Below, piece after piece: positions 34,968-45,207 of a stretch of 64,000 nucleotides of DNA. The stretch's first letter is position 1. Each line of letters starts with the position of its first letter. This stretch comes from Candidatus Cibiobacter qucibialis (GTDB lineage: Bacteria; Bacillota; Clostridia; Oscillospirales; Ruminococcaceae): positions 1 through 64,000 of the forward strand of contig SAUS01000001.1 in the NCBI GenBank assembly GCA_004000625.1, read 5' to 3'. Under the pieces are notes generated by a model. It was not told where the DNA came from. It was given only the letters and a program-made list of their open reading frames with translations, and searched no databases. The position numbers and the translations under genes were made by a program.

Positions 34968-36401
34968 TCAAACATTCAGCTCCACATGCTGGCCAAGATC
35001 CTCTTTGTTGGCGTCCAGCACGGGACGGATAACTTCGGCCAGGAACTCTTCCACCTGCTGCGGGGCGCGGCCGGTGAAATCTTCGGGGCTCAGCTCGGCC
35101 TCGATCTCCTCGCGGGTCAGACCGAATGCAGGGTCAGCTTCCACGCGGGCAATCATATCATTGGGCTTGCCCTCCTGCTTGACCACAGCGGCAGCGGCCA
35201 CGGCGTGCTCGCGCAGGCGCTCGTGCAGCTCCTGGCGGTCGCCGCCTTTCTTGACGGCTTTCATCATGATGTTCTCGCTGGCCATGAACGGCAGCTCAGC
35301 CATCACGCGGCTGCGGACAACCTTGGGGTAAACCACCAGCCCGTCCGAAACATTCAGCAGAATGTTCAGGATGGCATCAGCGGCCAAAAAGCCCTCAGCC
35401 ATGGCGATGCGCTTGTTGGCGGAATCGTCCAGCGTGCGCTCAAACCACTGGGTGCCGGCGGTGATGGCGGGGTTCAGCACATCCACCATCAGGTAGCGGG
35501 AAAGCGCGCAGATGCGTTCGCAGCGCATGGGGTTGCGCTTGTACGGCATGGCGGAAGAACCGATCTGGTTCTTTTCAAACGGCTCCTCCATCTCCTTAAA
35601 GTTGGCCAGCAGGCGGATGTCGGTGGCCATCTTCATGGCACTCTGGGCAAGACCGGCAATGGCGGAAAGCACATTGTAGTCCACCTTGCGGCTGTAGGTC
35701 TGGCCGCAGACGGGCACAACCTTGTCAAAGCCCATCTGGGCGCACACATCGGCTTCCACTGCCTTGACCTTGGCAGAATCGCCGTTGAACAGCTCAATAA
35801 AGCTGGCCTGGGTGCCGGTGGTACCCTTAACGCCGCGCAGGGCCAGCTGGCTGATCTGGTGGTCAATCTCCTGCAGGTCCATGTAGAACTCGTTCATCCA
35901 CAGGGTAGCGCGCTTGCCAACGGTGGTCAGCTGGGCGGGCTGGCAGTGGGTGTAAGCCAGGCAGGGCATATCCTTGTACTGCTCGGCAAAATCGGCCAGG
36001 TTGGACAGCACGCCGATCAGCTTTTTGCGCACCAGCTGCAGGCCTTCGCGCATGATGATAACATCGGTGTTATCGCCAACATAGCAGCTGGTAGCACCCA
36101 GGTGGATGATACCCTTTGCCTTGGGGCACTGCAGGCCGTAAGCGTAAACATGGCTCATGACATCGTGGCGCACCAGCTTTTCGCGGGCAGTGGCTTCCTC
36201 GTAATTGATGTCGTCCTTGTGGGCTTCCAGCTCGGCAATCTGTTCATCGGTAATGTCCAGGCCCTGCTTCTGCTCAGCCTTGGCCAGCGCAATCCACAGC
36301 CTGCGCCAGGTGCGGAACTTGTTATCGTCCGAGAAAGTATACTGCATCTCATCGGAAGCATAACGGGTGGAAAACGGAGAAATATAACGATCATGTGCCA
36401 T
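34968..36401 (-). CDS. purB: Adenylosuccinate lyase
   Basis: PurB removes fumarate from SAICAR and from adenylosuccinate, so it serves both IMP and AMP synthesis. The 477-residue protein has the superfamily signature GSSAMPYKRNPMRCE, HLGATSCYVGDNTD and TQASFIELFNGD. It resembles the animal/Clostridia-type enzyme in length. It is the last gene of the purine cluster, 29 bp after purL, with AGGAAACCC before its ATG. Confidence 0.94.
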   Translation of the reverse strand: MAHDRYISPFSTRYASDEMQYTFSDDNKFRTWRRLWIALAKAEQKQGLDITDEQIAELEAHKDDINYEEATAREKLVRHDVMSHVYAYGLQCPKAKGIIHLGATSCYVGDNTDVIIMREGLQLVRKKLIGVLSNLADFAEQYKDMPCLAYTHCQPAQLTTVGKRATLWMNEFYMDLQEIDHQISQLALRGVKGTTGTQASFIELFNGDSAKVKAVEADVCAQMGFDKVVPVCGQTYSRKVDYNVLSAIAGLAQSAMKMATDIRLLANFKEMEEPFEKNQIGSSAMPYKRNPMRCERICALSRYLMVDVLNPAITAGTQWFERTLDDSANKRIAMAEGFLAADAILNILLNVSDGLVVYPKVVRSRVMAELPFMASENIMMKAVKKGGDRQELHERLREHAVAAAAVVKQEGKPNDMIARVEADPAFGLTREEIEAELSPEDFTGRAPQQVEEFLAEVIRPVLDANKEDLGQHVELNV

Positions 36402-36430
36402 TGGTCGGGTTTCCTTTCTTACAGCATGTC

Positions 36431-39400
36431 TTACAGTTTGAAGTAGTTCACGCCGCCTTCAAAAATCGGCTGGTACTTGTCGCCGGTAACGTTTTTGTAC
36501 AGGCTGTCGCCGCTGCGCTCAGAATGGCCCATCTTGCCGAACACGCGGCCGTCCGGGCTGGTAATGCCCTCAATGGCCAGCACAGACCCGTTGGGGTTGT
36601 AGCGCATATCCATGGTGGGCACGCAGTTCAGGTCAACATACTGGGTGGCAACCTGGCCGTTGTTGATCAGCTGCTGCAGCAGGCCGTCATTGCAGACAAA
36701 GCGGCCTTCGCCGTGGCTGATGGCGATCAGGTGTTCATCATCCACATTGCATTCGCTCAGCCAGGGGCTCTTGTTGGAAGCTACGCGGGTGCGCACCAGC
36801 ATGCTCTGGTGGCGGTGGATGGTGTTAAAGGTTAGGGTCGGGTCGTTCTCGGTAATTGGGCGGATCTCGCCATAAGGCACAAGGCCCAGCTTAATCAATG
36901 CCTGGAAGCCGTTGCAGATGCCGAGTGCCAGGCCGTCACGCTGGTTCAGCAGACGGTTGACGGCATCGGCCACAGCGGGGTTGCGGAAGAACGCCGCAAT
37001 GAACTTGGCGGAGCCGTCCGGCTCATCGCCGCCGGAAAAACCGCCCGGCAGCATCAGAATCTGGCTCTGGTCAATCTCTTTCACCAGGGCTTCGCAGCTG
37101 GCGGCAACGTCGGCGGGGGTCAGGTTCTTCAACACCAGAATGTGCGGGTCGCCACCGGCGCGGCGGAATGCGCGTGCAGTGTCGTATTCGCAGTTGGTAC
37201 CGGGGAACACAGGGATGATAACGCGCGGGGTGGCCAGGCGCACAGCCGGGGCAACGCGCTGGAAGCAGTTGACCTTGTATTCCAGGGATTTGACTTCCTT
37301 GCCAGCCTTGAGGTAGGGGAAGACAGGCTGCAGCTTTGCTTCCCATACATCCTGCAGGTGCTGCAGGTCGATGTTTTCGCCGTTGACGTTGATGACGTAA
37401 TCCACGGTGGTGGAACCGAGGAATTCACCGGCAGAAGCATCCAGAAGCTCCAGAATAACTGCGCCATAGCAGGGCTTGAACAGGTCGTCCAGGTTGATAT
37501 CGCGGCTCAGGGACAGGCCTACGTGGTTGCCGACGCACATCTTGAACAGTGCTTCGGCAATGCCGCCGTAACCCGGCGTTGCTGCGGCCAGCACCTTGCC
37601 TTCGTCGATCATCTGCTCCACGATCTTGTAGATGGAAAGCAGGCTGCCGATCTCCGGCATGCCGTCCTTGTACTGCGGCTTCAGGATGACAACAGAGCTG
37701 TTGGCTTTCTTGAACTCAGGGCTCATGACGTTGGCGGTGTTGCCAATGGCGGTGGCAAAGCTGACCAGCGTGGGGGGAACATCCAGGCCTTCAAAGCTGC
37801 CGGACATACTGTCCTTGCCGCCGATGGAAGCAATGCCAAGGCCCATCTGGGCATCCAGCGCGCCAAGCAGGGCGGCCAGCGGCTTGCCCCAGCGTTCGGG
37901 GGCAGTGTTCAGGTGCTCAAAATATTCCTGGAAAGTCAGGTACATATCCTTGTGGCGGAAACCGGCGCAAACCAGTTTGGTTACGCTTTCCACAACGGCC
38001 ATGTAAGCGCCGCGGTAGGGGTCCGCTTCAGTCAGATAGGGGTTAAAGCCCCAGGCCATGCCGGAGCAGGTGGTGGTTTCGCCATCCACCGGCAGTTTGG
38101 CAGCCATGGCCATGGTGGGGGTCAACTGGTATTTACCGCCGTAAGGCATCAGCACGGTGGAAGCGCCGATGGTGGAGTCAAACCGCTCGCCCAGGCCTTT
38201 CTGGCTGCAAACGTTCAGGTCGCCAACCAGGTTTTCCAGCTTTTCGGCAAAGGTGGAACCGGCCCACTGGGGCTGCCATACCGTGCCGGGCAGAACATGC
38301 ACATCGGCATGGCGCTCGGCACCGTTGGAGTTCAGGAACTCGCGGGAAAGGTCCACGATGGCAACGCCGTTCCAGTTCTCGCGCATCCGCTTTTCCTCGG
38401 TAACGGTAGCAACCACGGTGGCTTCCAGGTTTTCCTCATTGGCAAGGGCAATGAACTTTTCGGCATCCTCAGCGGCAACGGCAACAGCCATGCGCTCCTG
38501 GCTTTCGCTGATAGCCAGCTCGGTGCCATCCAGGCCCTCGTACTTCTTGGTAACTTTGTTCAGGTCAATGTTCAGGCCGTCGGCCAGCTCGCCGATGGCA
38601 ACGGAAACGCCGCCTGCGCCAAAGTCGTTGCAGCGCTTGATCATGCAGCAGGCGTCCTCGCGGCGGAACAGGCGCTGCAGCTTACGCTCAATGGGGGCGT
38701 TGCCCTTCTGCACCTCAGCACCGCAGGTTTCCAGGCTGGTCAGCTTGTGGGCCTTGCTGGAGCCGGTAGCGCCGCCAATGCCGTCACGGCCGGTGCGGCC
38801 GCCCAGCAGGATGATCACATCGCCGGGCTGGGGCTCTTCGCGGCGGACATGGCTGGCCGGGGTAGCACCCACAACAGCGCCGATCTCCATACGCTTTGCC
38901 ACATAGCCGGGGTGGTACAGTTCAGCAACCTGGCCGGTGGCAAGGCCGATCTGGTTGCCATAGCTGGAATAACCGGCAGCAGCAGTGGTAACCAGCTTGC
39001 GCTGGGGCAGCTTGCCGGGCATGGTTTCGGCAACCGGCTTGAGCGGGTCGCCTGCGCCAGTCACGCGCATGGCCTGGTAAACATAGCTGCGGCCGGACAG
39101 CGGGTCACGGATGGCACCGCCGATGCAGGTAGCAGCGCCGCCGAACGGCTCAATCTCAGTGGGATGGTTGTGGGTCTCGTTCTTGAAGAGGAACAGCCAA
39201 TCCTGCAATTCGCCGTCCACATCGCACTTGATTTTGACGGTGCAGGCATTGATCTCTTCGCTCTCGTCCAGGTTCTGCAGGATGCCGCGCTGTTTCAGGG
39301 CCTTGGCGCCGATGGTGGCCAGGTCCATCAGGGTGCGGTTCTTTTTATCGCGGCCGGTCTCGGCACGCAGGGCCATGTAACGGTCAAATGCAGCCTGCAC

Positions 39401-40117
39401 AACTTCGTCGTCAATCTTGACATCGTTCAGGATGGTGCCGAAGGTGGTGTGACGGCAGTGGTCAGACCAGTAGGTATCGATCAGGCGGATTTCGGTAATG
39501 GTCGGGTCGCGCTGTTCAGATTTGAAGTAGTTCTGGCAGAACACAATGTCGGCGTGGTCCATGGCCAGGCCCTTTTCATTGCGGAAATTCTCCAACGCAG
39601 CGTCATCCAAAGCGCAGAAGCCGTTCAGGGTTTCCACAGCGGTGGGCACGGCAAATTCCATTTTCAGGGTATCGCGGGTGTCCAGGCTGGCCTCGCGGGC
39701 TTCCACCGGGTTGATGACGTACTTCTTGATGGCTTCCAGATCCTCTGCGCTCAGCTCGCCGTCCAGCAGGTAGATGCGGGCACTGCGCACAGACGGACGC
39801 TCGCCCTGGCTCAGCAGCTGGATACACTCGGAAGCAGAATCTGCACGCTGGTCAAACTGGCCGGGCAGATACTCCACAGCAAACACCGTCTTGGCGGTGG
39901 GCAGCTCGGTATAGGTCACATCGACTGGCGGTTCGCTGAACACGGTGGGGATGGCTTTCTCAAACAGGTCGCGGTCAATGCCTTCCACATCATAGCGGTT
40001 CAACAGGCGCAGAGCTTTCAGGCCCTTAATGCCAACCAGCTCAACCAGTTCATGCTTCAGGCCCTGGGCTTCGCCGTCAAAGCCGGGCTTTTTTTCTACA
40101 TAAATGCGGTAAACCAT
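36431..40117 (-). CDS. purL: Phosphoribosylformylglycinamidine synthase, single chain
   Basis: PurL converts FGAR to FGAM with ATP and glutamine. The 1228-residue chain joins the synthetase (NETHNHPTEIEPFGGAATC, GRTGRDGIGGATGSSKAH) with a C-terminal class I glutaminase (PVFPGTNCEYDTARAF, LMLPGGFSGGDE, LALGICNGFQALIKLGL with the nucleophilic Cys; HGEGRFV with the His). Gram-positive bacteria of the Bacillus type use the split PurS/PurQ/PurL, so the fused form is a clostridial/proteobacterial-style variant. It lies 6 bp after purD. Confidence 0.95.
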   Translation of the reverse strand: MVYRIYVEKKPGFDGEAQGLKHELVELVGIKGLKALRLLNRYDVEGIDRDLFEKAIPTVFSEPPVDVTYTELPTAKTVFAVEYLPGQFDQRADSASECIQLLSQGERPSVRSARIYLLDGELSAEDLEAIKKYVINPVEAREASLDTRDTLKMEFAVPTAVETLNGFCALDDAALENFRNEKGLAMDHADIVFCQNYFKSEQRDPTITEIRLIDTYWSDHCRHTTFGTILNDVKIDDEVVQAAFDRYMALRAETGRDKKNRTLMDLATIGAKALKQRGILQNLDESEEINACTVKIKCDVDGELQDWLFLFKNETHNHPTEIEPFGGAATCIGGAIRDPLSGRSYVYQAMRVTGAGDPLKPVAETMPGKLPQRKLVTTAAAGYSSYGNQIGLATGQVAELYHPGYVAKRMEIGAVVGATPASHVRREEPQPGDVIILLGGRTGRDGIGGATGSSKAHKLTSLETCGAEVQKGNAPIERKLQRLFRREDACCMIKRCNDFGAGGVSVAIGELADGLNIDLNKVTKKYEGLDGTELAISESQERMAVAVAAEDAEKFIALANEENLEATVVATVTEEKRMRENWNGVAIVDLSREFLNSNGAERHADVHVLPGTVWQPQWAGSTFAEKLENLVGDLNVCSQKGLGERFDSTIGASTVLMPYGGKYQLTPTMAMAAKLPVDGETTTCSGMAWGFNPYLTEADPYRGAYMAVVESVTKLVCAGFRHKDMYLTFQEYFEHLNTAPERWGKPLAALLGALDAQMGLGIASIGGKDSMSGSFEGLDVPPTLVSFATAIGNTANVMSPEFKKANSSVVILKPQYKDGMPEIGSLLSIYKIVEQMIDEGKVLAAATPGYGGIAEALFKMCVGNHVGLSLSRDINLDDLFKPCYGAVILELLDASAGEFLGSTTVDYVINVNGENIDLQHLQDVWEAKLQPVFPYLKAGKEVKSLEYKVNCFQRVAPAVRLATPRVIIPVFPGTNCEYDTARAFRRAGGDPHILVLKNLTPADVAASCEALVKEIDQSQILMLPGGFSGGDEPDGSAKFIAAFFRNPAVADAVNRLLNQRDGLALGICNGFQALIKLGLVPYGEIRPITENDPTLTFNTIHRHQSMLVRTRVASNKSPWLSECNVDDEHLIAISHGEGRFVCNDGLLQQLINNGQVATQYVDLNCVPTMDMRYNPNGSVLAIEGITSPDGRVFGKMGHSERSGDSLYKNVTGDKYQPIFEGGVNYFKL

Positions 40118-40123
40118 TCTTGT

Positions 40124-41422
40124 TTAACCCTCCTGTGCTTTCATTGCCGCAAGGGCACGGGCACCAATATCACTGCGGCGGTGCAGTTTGTCAAAATGGA
40201 TGCAGTCAGCAGCGGCGTAAGCCTTTTTCAGGGCTTCGGGCAGGGTGGTGGCGGTTGCCGTTACACCCAGCACGCGGCCGCCGTTGGTAACCAGCTTGCC
40301 ATCCTTGATGGCGGTACCGGCATGGTACACGGTCACATCGGCAGCACCGGGCACCTGGCCATTCTCCAGGCCGGTGATCTCCTTGCCCTTTTCATAGGCA
40401 ACGGGGTATCCGCCGGAAGCCAGCACCACACAGGCGGCAGCGCCATCGCTGAACTTGACCTCGGTCTTGTCCAGCGTGCCGTTGGTGCAGGCCTGCATCA
40501 CGGTCAGCAGGTCGCTTTCCAGCAGGGGCAGCACTACCTGGGTTTCGGGGTCGCCAAAGCGGCAGTTGTATTCAATCACCTTGGGGCCGTCCGGGGTCAG
40601 CATCAGGCCAAAGTACAGGCAGCCCTTAAAGGGGCAACCCTCTGCCTGCATGGCGGCAACCGTAGGCAGGAAAATCTTCTCCATGCACTCGGCGGCAATG
40701 GCGGGGGTGTAGCAGGGGTTGGGGGCAACGGTGCCCATGCCGCCGGTGTTCAGGCCCTCGTCATGATCCAAAGCGCGCTTGTGGTCCATGCTGGAAACCA
40801 TCGGCTTGACGGTTTTGCCATCACAGAAGGACAGCACGCTGACTTCCGGCCCGGTCAAAAATTCTTCCACCACAACATGGTTGCCGGAAGCGCCGAACTT
40901 TTTGTCCAGCATGATTTCCTTTACGCCATCGGCGGCTTCCTGCTCATTCTGGCAGATCAGCACGCCTTTGCCCAGCGCCAGGCCATCCGCCTTGATAACA
41001 ACCGGGTACTTGCCCTTGCTGCGGATGTAATCCATCACCTTGGCGGGGTCGTCAAAGGTTTCATAGCCGGCGGTGGGAATGCCGTATTTTTTCATCAGGT
41101 CCTTGCTGAACACCTTGCTGGCTTCAATGCGGGCGGCAGCGGCATCCGGGCCAAAAGCAGGGATGCCCACCTTGGCCAAAGCATCCACCATGCCAAGGGC
41201 AAGGGGATCGTCCTGTGCAACAACAACATAATCAAAGGCTTCTGCCTTGGCAAAGGCGACCATGGCGTCTACATCCGTTGCAGGGATGTTTTTGCAGGTG
41301 GCATCGTAACCAATGCCGCCGTTGCCAGGGGCACACCAGATATCGCCGCAGTCGGGGCTTTTTTTCAGCGCGCGGATAATGGCGTGTTCACGCCCGCCGC
41401 CGCCAACAACCAGAATTTTCAT
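40124..41422 (-). CDS. purD: Phosphoribosylamine-glycine ligase
   Basis: PurD joins glycine to phosphoribosylamine with ATP. The 432-residue ATP-grasp protein begins MKILVVGGGGREHAI and shows PVVIKADGLALGKGV and YNCRFGDPETQVVLPLL. The start at 41422 has AAGGAG 7 bp upstream; a longer AT-rich frame reaches 41488 but does not match the family. A 194-bp gap with a repeat separates it from the transformylase gene. Confidence 0.95.
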   Translation of the reverse strand: MKILVVGGGGREHAIIRALKKSPDCGDIWCAPGNGGIGYDATCKNIPATDVDAMVAFAKAEAFDYVVVAQDDPLALGMVDALAKVGIPAFGPDAAAARIEASKVFSKDLMKKYGIPTAGYETFDDPAKVMDYIRSKGKYPVVIKADGLALGKGVLICQNEQEAADGVKEIMLDKKFGASGNHVVVEEFLTGPEVSVLSFCDGKTVKPMVSSMDHKRALDHDEGLNTGGMGTVAPNPCYTPAIAAECMEKIFLPTVAAMQAEGCPFKGCLYFGLMLTPDGPKVIEYNCRFGDPETQVVLPLLESDLLTVMQACTNGTLDKTEVKFSDGAAACVVLASGGYPVAYEKGKEITGLENGQVPGAADVTVYHAGTAIKDGKLVTNGGRVLGVTATATTLPEALKKAYAAADCIHFDKLHRRSDIGARALAAMKAQEG

Positions 41423-41439
41423 GGCAAACTCCTTGTTGT

Positions 41440-41586
41440 AATAAATAAGAAAGAATAAATAATAAAGAATAATGAAGGTGTGCCGCATGCGGCACGGTTT
41501 TGGATATTAGAACTCTAATATTTTATAAGCGGTGCGCAGCGCCGCGGTCCACCTTCATTTTAATTATTTTTTATTAACTATTCTTT
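41440..41586. repeat. AT-rich-ended repeat, copy 1
   Basis: Imperfect inverted ends (AATAAAGAATAATGAAGGTG at 41461-41480 and CACCTTCATTTTAATTATTT near 41549) enclose palindromes (GTGCCGCATGCGGCAC; GCGGTGCGCAGCGCCGC). A divergent relative lies at 59821-59980. It splits the purine cluster between purD and the transformylase gene. A following palindrome of A and T with CCCAATTTTTT arms (41589-41612) may act as a weak terminator. Confidence 0.5.
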
Positions 41587-41616
41587 TCCCAATTTTTTTA
41601 CGAAAAAATTGGGAAC

Positions 41617-42798
41617 TTAGTGATGGAACAGCCGGATACCACAGAACGCCATGGCAATGCCGTACTTGTTGCAGGTGGCAATAACCTGATCATCGCGGAT
41701 GGAGCCGCCCGGCTGCACAATGGCGGTCACACCGCTGCGGCGGGCGCGCTCAATGTTGTCCCCAAAGGGGAAGAATGCATCACTGCCCAGGGCAACATTC
41801 GTTACCTTGCTCAGCCAGGCTTTCTTTTCCTCGGCAGTCAACGGGGCAGGCTGCACAGTAAAGGTTTCGGCCCAAACGTCATCCCCAATCACATCCTCCG
41901 GGGTATCGCCGATGTAAACATCAATCGCGTTATCGCGGTTGGGCTTGGCGATATCCTCGCGGAACGGCAGGTCCAGAACCTTGGGCATATGGCGCAGCTG
42001 CCAGTTGTCGGCTTTCTGGCCTGCCAGGCGGGTGCAGTGGATGCGGCTTTGCTGGCCTGCGCCCACACCGATGGTCTGGCCGTCCTGCACATAGCAGACG
42101 GAGTTGGACTGGGTGTATTTCAGCACGATCAGGCTCATGATCAGATCGCGCTTCTGGGCATCGGTCACCGTCTTGTTCTCGGTTACAAAGTTTTGCAGCA
42201 TGGTATCCACGCTGATCTCCAGATCCTGGCGGCCCTGCTCAAAGGTGACACCGAATACGGTGCGGCGCTCCAGCGGAGCGGGGATATAATCCGGATCAAT
42301 GGCAACGATGTTGTAGTTGCCTTTCTTTTTGGATTTCAGCACTTCCAGGGCGTCGGCGTCATAGCCGGGGGCAATGATGCCGTCCGAAACTTCGTGCTGG
42401 ATCAGCTTTGCGGTGGCAAGGTCGCACACATCAGACAGGGCGATCCAGTCACCAAAGCTGGACATGCGGTCCGCACCGCGGGCGCGGGCATAAGCGCAGG
42501 CCAGGGGAGAAAGCTCAGCCTCTGCACTAATATGATACATCTTTCTCAGCGTTTCGTCCAGTGGCAGGCCAATGGCGGCACCGGCGGGGGAAACATGCTT
42601 AAAGCTGGCAGCAGCAGGCTGGCCCAGGGCTTTTTTCAGGTCGCGCACCAGCTGGTAGCTGTTGAACGCATCCAGAAAGTTGATGTAGCCCGGCTTGCCA
42701 TTCAAAATGGTAACGGGAAGATCAGAACCGTCTGCCATAAAAATGCGGGCAGGCTTCTGGTTGGGGTTGGTGCCGTATTTCAGCTGGAATTCGTTCAT
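41617..42798 (-). CDS. Stand-alone AICAR transformylase (PurH C-domain only)
   Basis: The enzyme formylates AICAR with 10-formyl-THF. The 393-residue protein begins at the transformylase domain (LKYGTNPNQKPARI) and contains the catalytic Lys-His in SFKHVSPAGAA, SNSVCYVQDGQTIGVGAGQQ and SRIHCTRLAG and the final GSIRDDQVI. The ~200-residue N-terminal IMP cyclohydrolase domain of ordinary PurH is missing, and the missing activity is supplied by the next upstream gene. The reading frame is complete with its own ATG, 4 bp after purO, so it is not a truncated PurH. Confidence 0.9.
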   Translation of the reverse strand: MNEFQLKYGTNPNQKPARIFMADGSDLPVTILNGKPGYINFLDAFNSYQLVRDLKKALGQPAAASFKHVSPAGAAIGLPLDETLRKMYHISAEAELSPLACAYARARGADRMSSFGDWIALSDVCDLATAKLIQHEVSDGIIAPGYDADALEVLKSKKKGNYNIVAIDPDYIPAPLERRTVFGVTFEQGRQDLEISVDTMLQNFVTENKTVTDAQKRDLIMSLIVLKYTQSNSVCYVQDGQTIGVGAGQQSRIHCTRLAGQKADNWQLRHMPKVLDLPFREDIAKPNRDNAIDVYIGDTPEDVIGDDVWAETFTVQPAPLTAEEKKAWLSKVTNVALGSDAFFPFGDNIERARRSGVTAIVQPGGSIRDDQVIATCNKYGIAMAFCGIRLFHH

Positions 42799-42802
42799 AA
42801 GT

Positions 42803-43534
42803 TCAGCCCTCCACCGTGTTGTATTTGTTCAGGATCACATCTTCATAATCGCCGGTTTCCAGCGTGATGGCACGCACAAACAGGCTGACCTTATTATCTT
42901 CGTTCAGGGCTTCCCACAACTTTCCGGCAAATTCGTCGGCATCGTTCTGGTCCAGTGTCACGCGCAGCGGCTCACCGGCAAAGCTGGGGATGGGGGAGCC
43001 GTTTTTCTGGTAGGTGGTAATCAGCTGGCCTTCGCCTGCAACGGGCTGCGGATAGTCAAAGGTCTGGCGCTGCACGCTGGCGGGGTTGCCATCGCAGCTT
43101 TTCAGGATGCTCAGCTTGTAGCCGCCGCGACGCATATCCACAACGCCGGAAATGCGGGGGGTAAAGTTGGGGGCATCGTCCTCAAAAGTGCGGGTGGCAA
43201 GGGCTGCTTCAAAGCCGTAACCAGGGAACAGGTTATCCCGCATGTAGCGGTAAATGGTATCCGTCTGGTCACCGTTGGTCACAATGGTGGTATCGTTCAG
43301 GGTCAGAACCGGGTTATAGATGATCAGATGGGGATCTTCCAGCTTGGCGGGGTCTGCGGCTACCGTGCGGATGCCGCCGGGGATGGCGTCAAACACGCGG
43401 TTGCGGCTGTTGGCGCTGCGGCCCATGATCCAGTAAGCAATCATGGCTTTGGTGCCGTCCGGCGAACGGCCGATGCAGATGCCGCGGCCGGGATATTCGT
43501 TACCGGCCAGATAAGTATAAAGATTCTTTTTCAT
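42803..43534 (-). CDS. purO: IMP cyclohydrolase, PurO type
   Basis: This 243-residue protein closes FAICAR to IMP. It belongs to the archaeal-type PurO (IMP_cyclohyd) family, unrelated to the PurH N-domain: YLAGNEYPGRGICIGRSPDG, AYWIMGRSANSRNRV, NGDQTDTIYRYM. Position between purN and the stand-alone transformylase confirms the role. AGGAGGATT precedes its ATG. PurO is typical of methanogens and appears in some Clostridia, so lateral origin is possible, though codon use matches its neighbours. Confidence 0.9.
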   Translation of the reverse strand: MKKNLYTYLAGNEYPGRGICIGRSPDGTKAMIAYWIMGRSANSRNRVFDAIPGGIRTVAADPAKLEDPHLIIYNPVLTLNDTTIVTNGDQTDTIYRYMRDNLFPGYGFEAALATRTFEDDAPNFTPRISGVVDMRRGGYKLSILKSCDGNPASVQRQTFDYPQPVAGEGQLITTYQKNGSPIPSFAGEPLRVTLDQNDADEFAGKLWEALNEDNKVSLFVRAITLETGDYEDVILNKYNTVEG

Positions 43535-43555
43535 GCGGGAATCCTCCTTGTTCGG

Positions 43556-44149
43556 TCAGGCTTCGCCATTGCACACCATGGCAATGGCCTGGGGCAGCAA
43601 CTTCCATTCGGCTTCCACCATCACGCGCTTCTGCAGCACTTCGGGGGTATCACCGGGCTGCACTTCCACGGCTTTTTGCAGCAGGATGGGCCCGCCGTCA
43701 CACACTTCGTTGACAAAGTGGACGGTAGCGCCGGTCACTTTCACGCCGCGCTTCAGCGCTTCCTCATGCACTTTCAGGCCATAGTAGCCGGGGCCGCAAA
43801 AGCTGGGAATCAGGCTGGGATGGATGTTCAGGATGCGGTTGGGGTAAGCGGCAATCACGCTGGGGCCCAGCACGCTCAAAAATCCTGCCAGAACCACCAG
43901 CTCAATGCCATGGTCTTTCAGCACACTCAGCAGGGCAGTGTCAAACTCCTCGCTGGTGGCGTAATCCTTGCGGCGCACCACGGCGGTTTCCACGCCGAAG
44001 TTTGCAGCGCGTTCCAACGCATACACACCAGGTTTGCTGGCAACCACCAGGGTAACCTTACCGTTGGGGTTCTCCCCGCGGCGTTCGCTTTCCAGGATGG
44101 CCTGCAGGTTGGTGCCGCCGCCGGAAACCAGCACAGCAATCTTCATCAT
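43556..44149 (-). CDS. purN: Phosphoribosylglycinamide formyltransferase
   Basis: PurN formylates GAR with 10-formyl-THF. The 197-residue protein shows [11 protein letters not shown], the catalytic Asn-His-Asp set in [12 protein letters not shown] and [13 protein letters not shown]. It overlaps purM by 4 bp. Confidence 0.95.
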   Translation of the reverse strand: MMKIAVLVSGGGTNLQAILESERRGENPNGKVTLVVASKPGVYALERAANFGVETAVVRRKDYATSEEFDTALLSVLKDHGIELVVLAGFLSVLGPSVIAAYPNRILNIHPSLIPSFCGPGYYGLKVHEEALKRGVKVTGATVHFVNEVCDGGPILLQKAVEVQPGDTPEVLQKRVMVEAEWKLLPQAIAMVCNGEA

Positions 44150-45186
44150 ACCAGCTGCACCCCGCTGCCTTCGCCAATCACACCAAGGCGGTAAGCATCC
44201 TCGCCGTTGGCTTTCAGGATCTCAATGGCCTTGTCGGCATCCTCGGCAGCCACGGTCAAAATCATACCAACGCCCATGTTGAAGGTGTTGAACATATCGC
44301 GCTCCGGAATGTTGCCCTCTTTAGCCAGCACATCAAACAGCACGGGGGTGCGCACATCGCTCTTCTTGATCACAGCGCAGCAGCCGGCTTTCAGGCTGCG
44401 GGGAATGTTCTCGTAAAAGCCGCCGCCGGTAATGTGGGAAACGCCCTTGACGGTAACTTCCTTCATCACGGCCAGCACAGGCTTGACATAAATCTTGGTG
44501 GGGGCCAGCAGGGCTTCGCCCAGGGTCTTGTCCATGCCGTCAAAGGTCTTTTTCAGCACATCGGGGTTGTTCTCCAGGTCAAAGATCTTGCGCACCAGGG
44601 AGAACCCGTTGGAGTGTACGCCGGTGGAAGGCAGGGCGATGATCACATCGCCGGGCTGCATGGTGGAGTTGTCCAAGATCTTGCTCTTGTCCACAGCGCC
44701 AACAGTAAAGCCGGCCAGGTCGTACTCGTCCTCCGGGTAAAAACCGGGCATCTCGGCGGTCTCACCGCCAACCAGGGCACAGCCAGCCTGCACGCAGCCT
44801 TCGGCTACACCGGCAACCAGCTCGGCAATGCGCTCCGGCACGTTTTTGCCGCAGGCGATGTAATCCAGGAACACCAGCGGCTTGGCACCGGCGCAGATGA
44901 CATCGTTCACGCACATGGCAACGCAATCAATGCCAACGGTGTCATGTTTGTTCATGTACTGGGCAATGCGCAGCTTGGTACCAACGCCGTCCGTGCCGGA
45001 AATCAGCACGGGGTGGGGCATATCGGTGCAGTCCAGCTCAAACAGGCCGCCAAAGCCACCCAGGCCGCCAATGCAGTGCTCGTTCATGGTGCGGGCAACG
45101 TGCTGCTTCATCAGGTCAACTGCCTTGTAACCGGCGGTAATATCCACACCAGCGGCAGCGTAGCTTGCAGAATAGCTTTTTTCCAT
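44146..45186 (-). CDS. purM: Phosphoribosylformylglycinamidine cyclo-ligase
   Basis: PurM makes AIR from FGAM with ATP. The 346-residue protein has [44 protein letters not shown] and the [13 protein letters not shown] glycine loop. It is 21 bp downstream of purF with an AGGAGAG site. Confidence 0.95.
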   Translation of the reverse strand: MEKSYSASYAAAGVDITAGYKAVDLMKQHVARTMNEHCIGGLGGFGGLFELDCTDMPHPVLISGTDGVGTKLRIAQYMNKHDTVGIDCVAMCVNDVICAGAKPLVFLDYIACGKNVPERIAELVAGVAEGCVQAGCALVGGETAEMPGFYPEDEYDLAGFTVGAVDKSKILDNSTMQPGDVIIALPSTGVHSNGFSLVRKIFDLENNPDVLKKTFDGMDKTLGEALLAPTKIYVKPVLAVMKEVTVKGVSHITGGGFYENIPRSLKAGCCAVIKKSDVRTPVLFDVLAKEGNIPERDMFNTFNMGVGMILTVAAEDADKAIEILKANGEDAYRLGVIGEGSGVQLV

Positions 45187-45207
45187 TATGTTTCTCTCCT
45201 TATCAGC

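Noticed and set aside
36431..41458. Very long open frames on the plus strand opposite purL and purD
   Set aside because: They are mirror images of GC-rich coding sequence; the translations are Gly/Ala/His/Gln-rich without motifs, and the minus strand encodes recognised enzymes.
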